A stretch of DNA of 5,299 bases from an uncultured Bacilli bacterium. Its GTDB lineage: Bacteria; Bacillota_I; Bacilli_A; RF39; UBA660. The position numbers and the translations under genes are program-made. Below, in pieces: positions 5,127 to 5,299 of the stretch; within the stretch, counting starts at the first letter, position 1, and every line of letters starts with the position of its first letter. Where the stretch lies: contig CATKEA010000178.1 of the NCBI GenBank assembly GCA_949746915.1, positions 1 through 5,299 on the forward strand. The letters run 5' to 3'. The notes beneath the pieces were generated by a model that was not told the origin of the DNA, searched no databases, and saw only the letters and a list, made by a program, of their open reading frames with translations.

Positions 5127-5299
5127 AGGTATTCCATATATTTCCTCAATCGGATCAAAAAAGAAAGATTCTTCTGGAGCTTTATAAGTAAAATAAGCCA
5201 GAAAGAAAAACAGAATTGGAAATAAAACAATACTTAAAATTTTAAGTTGTTTTATATCATCTTTTTGATAAATAAAACTAATAATATAGTTACTTATTA
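5115..5299 (-). CDS. C-terminal end of an unidentified membrane protein (partial)
   Basis: The last 60 codons of a minus-strand frame are open from the window edge to TGA at 5117-5115. The peptide reads from ISNYIISFIYQKDDIKQ through one hydrophobic segment (LKILSIVLFPILFFFLAYF) to a polar, acidic tail ending DPIEEIYGIPKKE. A membrane span followed by a short soluble tail is protein-like. The stop falls exactly in a terminator that works on this strand. The start lies outside the window, so length and function cannot be judged, and I do not recognise the family. An overlapping minus-strand frame (4889-5230) is a less credible alternative because it runs through the terminator and antisense to yqeH. 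Confidence 0.6.
   Translation of the reverse strand, partial: ISNYIISFIYQKDDIKQLKILSIVLFPILFFFLAYFTYKAPEESFFFDPIEEIYGIPKKE

Noticed and set aside
4889..5230. Minus-strand frame of 113 codons
   Set aside because: It runs through the 5095-5126 hairpin and 200 bases antisense to conserved yqeH coding sequence; another minus frame ending in the hairpin is more convincing.
1..5299. Mycoplasma code (TGA as Trp), suggested by low GC and DUF285 proteins
   Set aside because: Tryptophans in the proteins are TGG, and TGA acts as stop in yqeG and in the minus-strand gene.

Overview
This is an AT-rich window (G+C clearly below one third) from a low-GC Gram-positive bacterium. The standard code applies: tryptophan is TGG throughout, and yqeG ends in a TGA just before an overlapping gene start. 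Strong AGGAGG-type ribosome sites, a yqeG-yqeH pair and surface proteins with BspA-type leucine-rich repeats point to Bacillota, most likely an uncultured host-associated member of the Bacilli or Erysipelotrichia. The exact lineage is inference.

Layout. Bases 1-119 hold a terminator for an unseen upstream gene and a probable promoter. Bases 120-3482 encode two consecutive exported surface proteins (410 and 695 residues), 42 bases apart, with a terminator after the second. The two proteins begin with a related module of about 200 residues: a hydrophobic signal segment, a G-x-S-aromatic-A site, an IIT-x-G motif, a beta-rich domain and an LR-x-W-x-D motif. This module resembles the TasA/camelysin (SipW-dependent) family. 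After it the proteins diverge. The first carries a globular head ending in YGIRPVI (DUF6273-like by eye); the second carries 13 BspA/DUF285 leucine-rich repeats. They look like one anchoring or fibre-forming module bearing two different display domains.

Bases 3575-5096 are a housekeeping pair: yqeG (HAD-family phosphatase) overlapping yqeH (circularly permuted GTPase of 30S ribosome assembly). They have their own TATAAT promoter. A long, probably bidirectional hairpin at 5095-5126 ends the pair; it contains the third base of the yqeH stop codon onward and the stop codon of a converging minus-strand gene. Only the last 60 codons of that gene, encoding a membrane protein tail, lie inside the window.

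The best candidate for something little described is the tandem pair of TasA-like modules with interchangeable heads, together with recent DNA-level repeat expansion in the leucine-rich protein and a nine-A tract in the spacer of the promoter driving the pair. No RNA genes, CRISPR arrays or insertion sequences were seen. No stretch above 300 bases lacks a gene.
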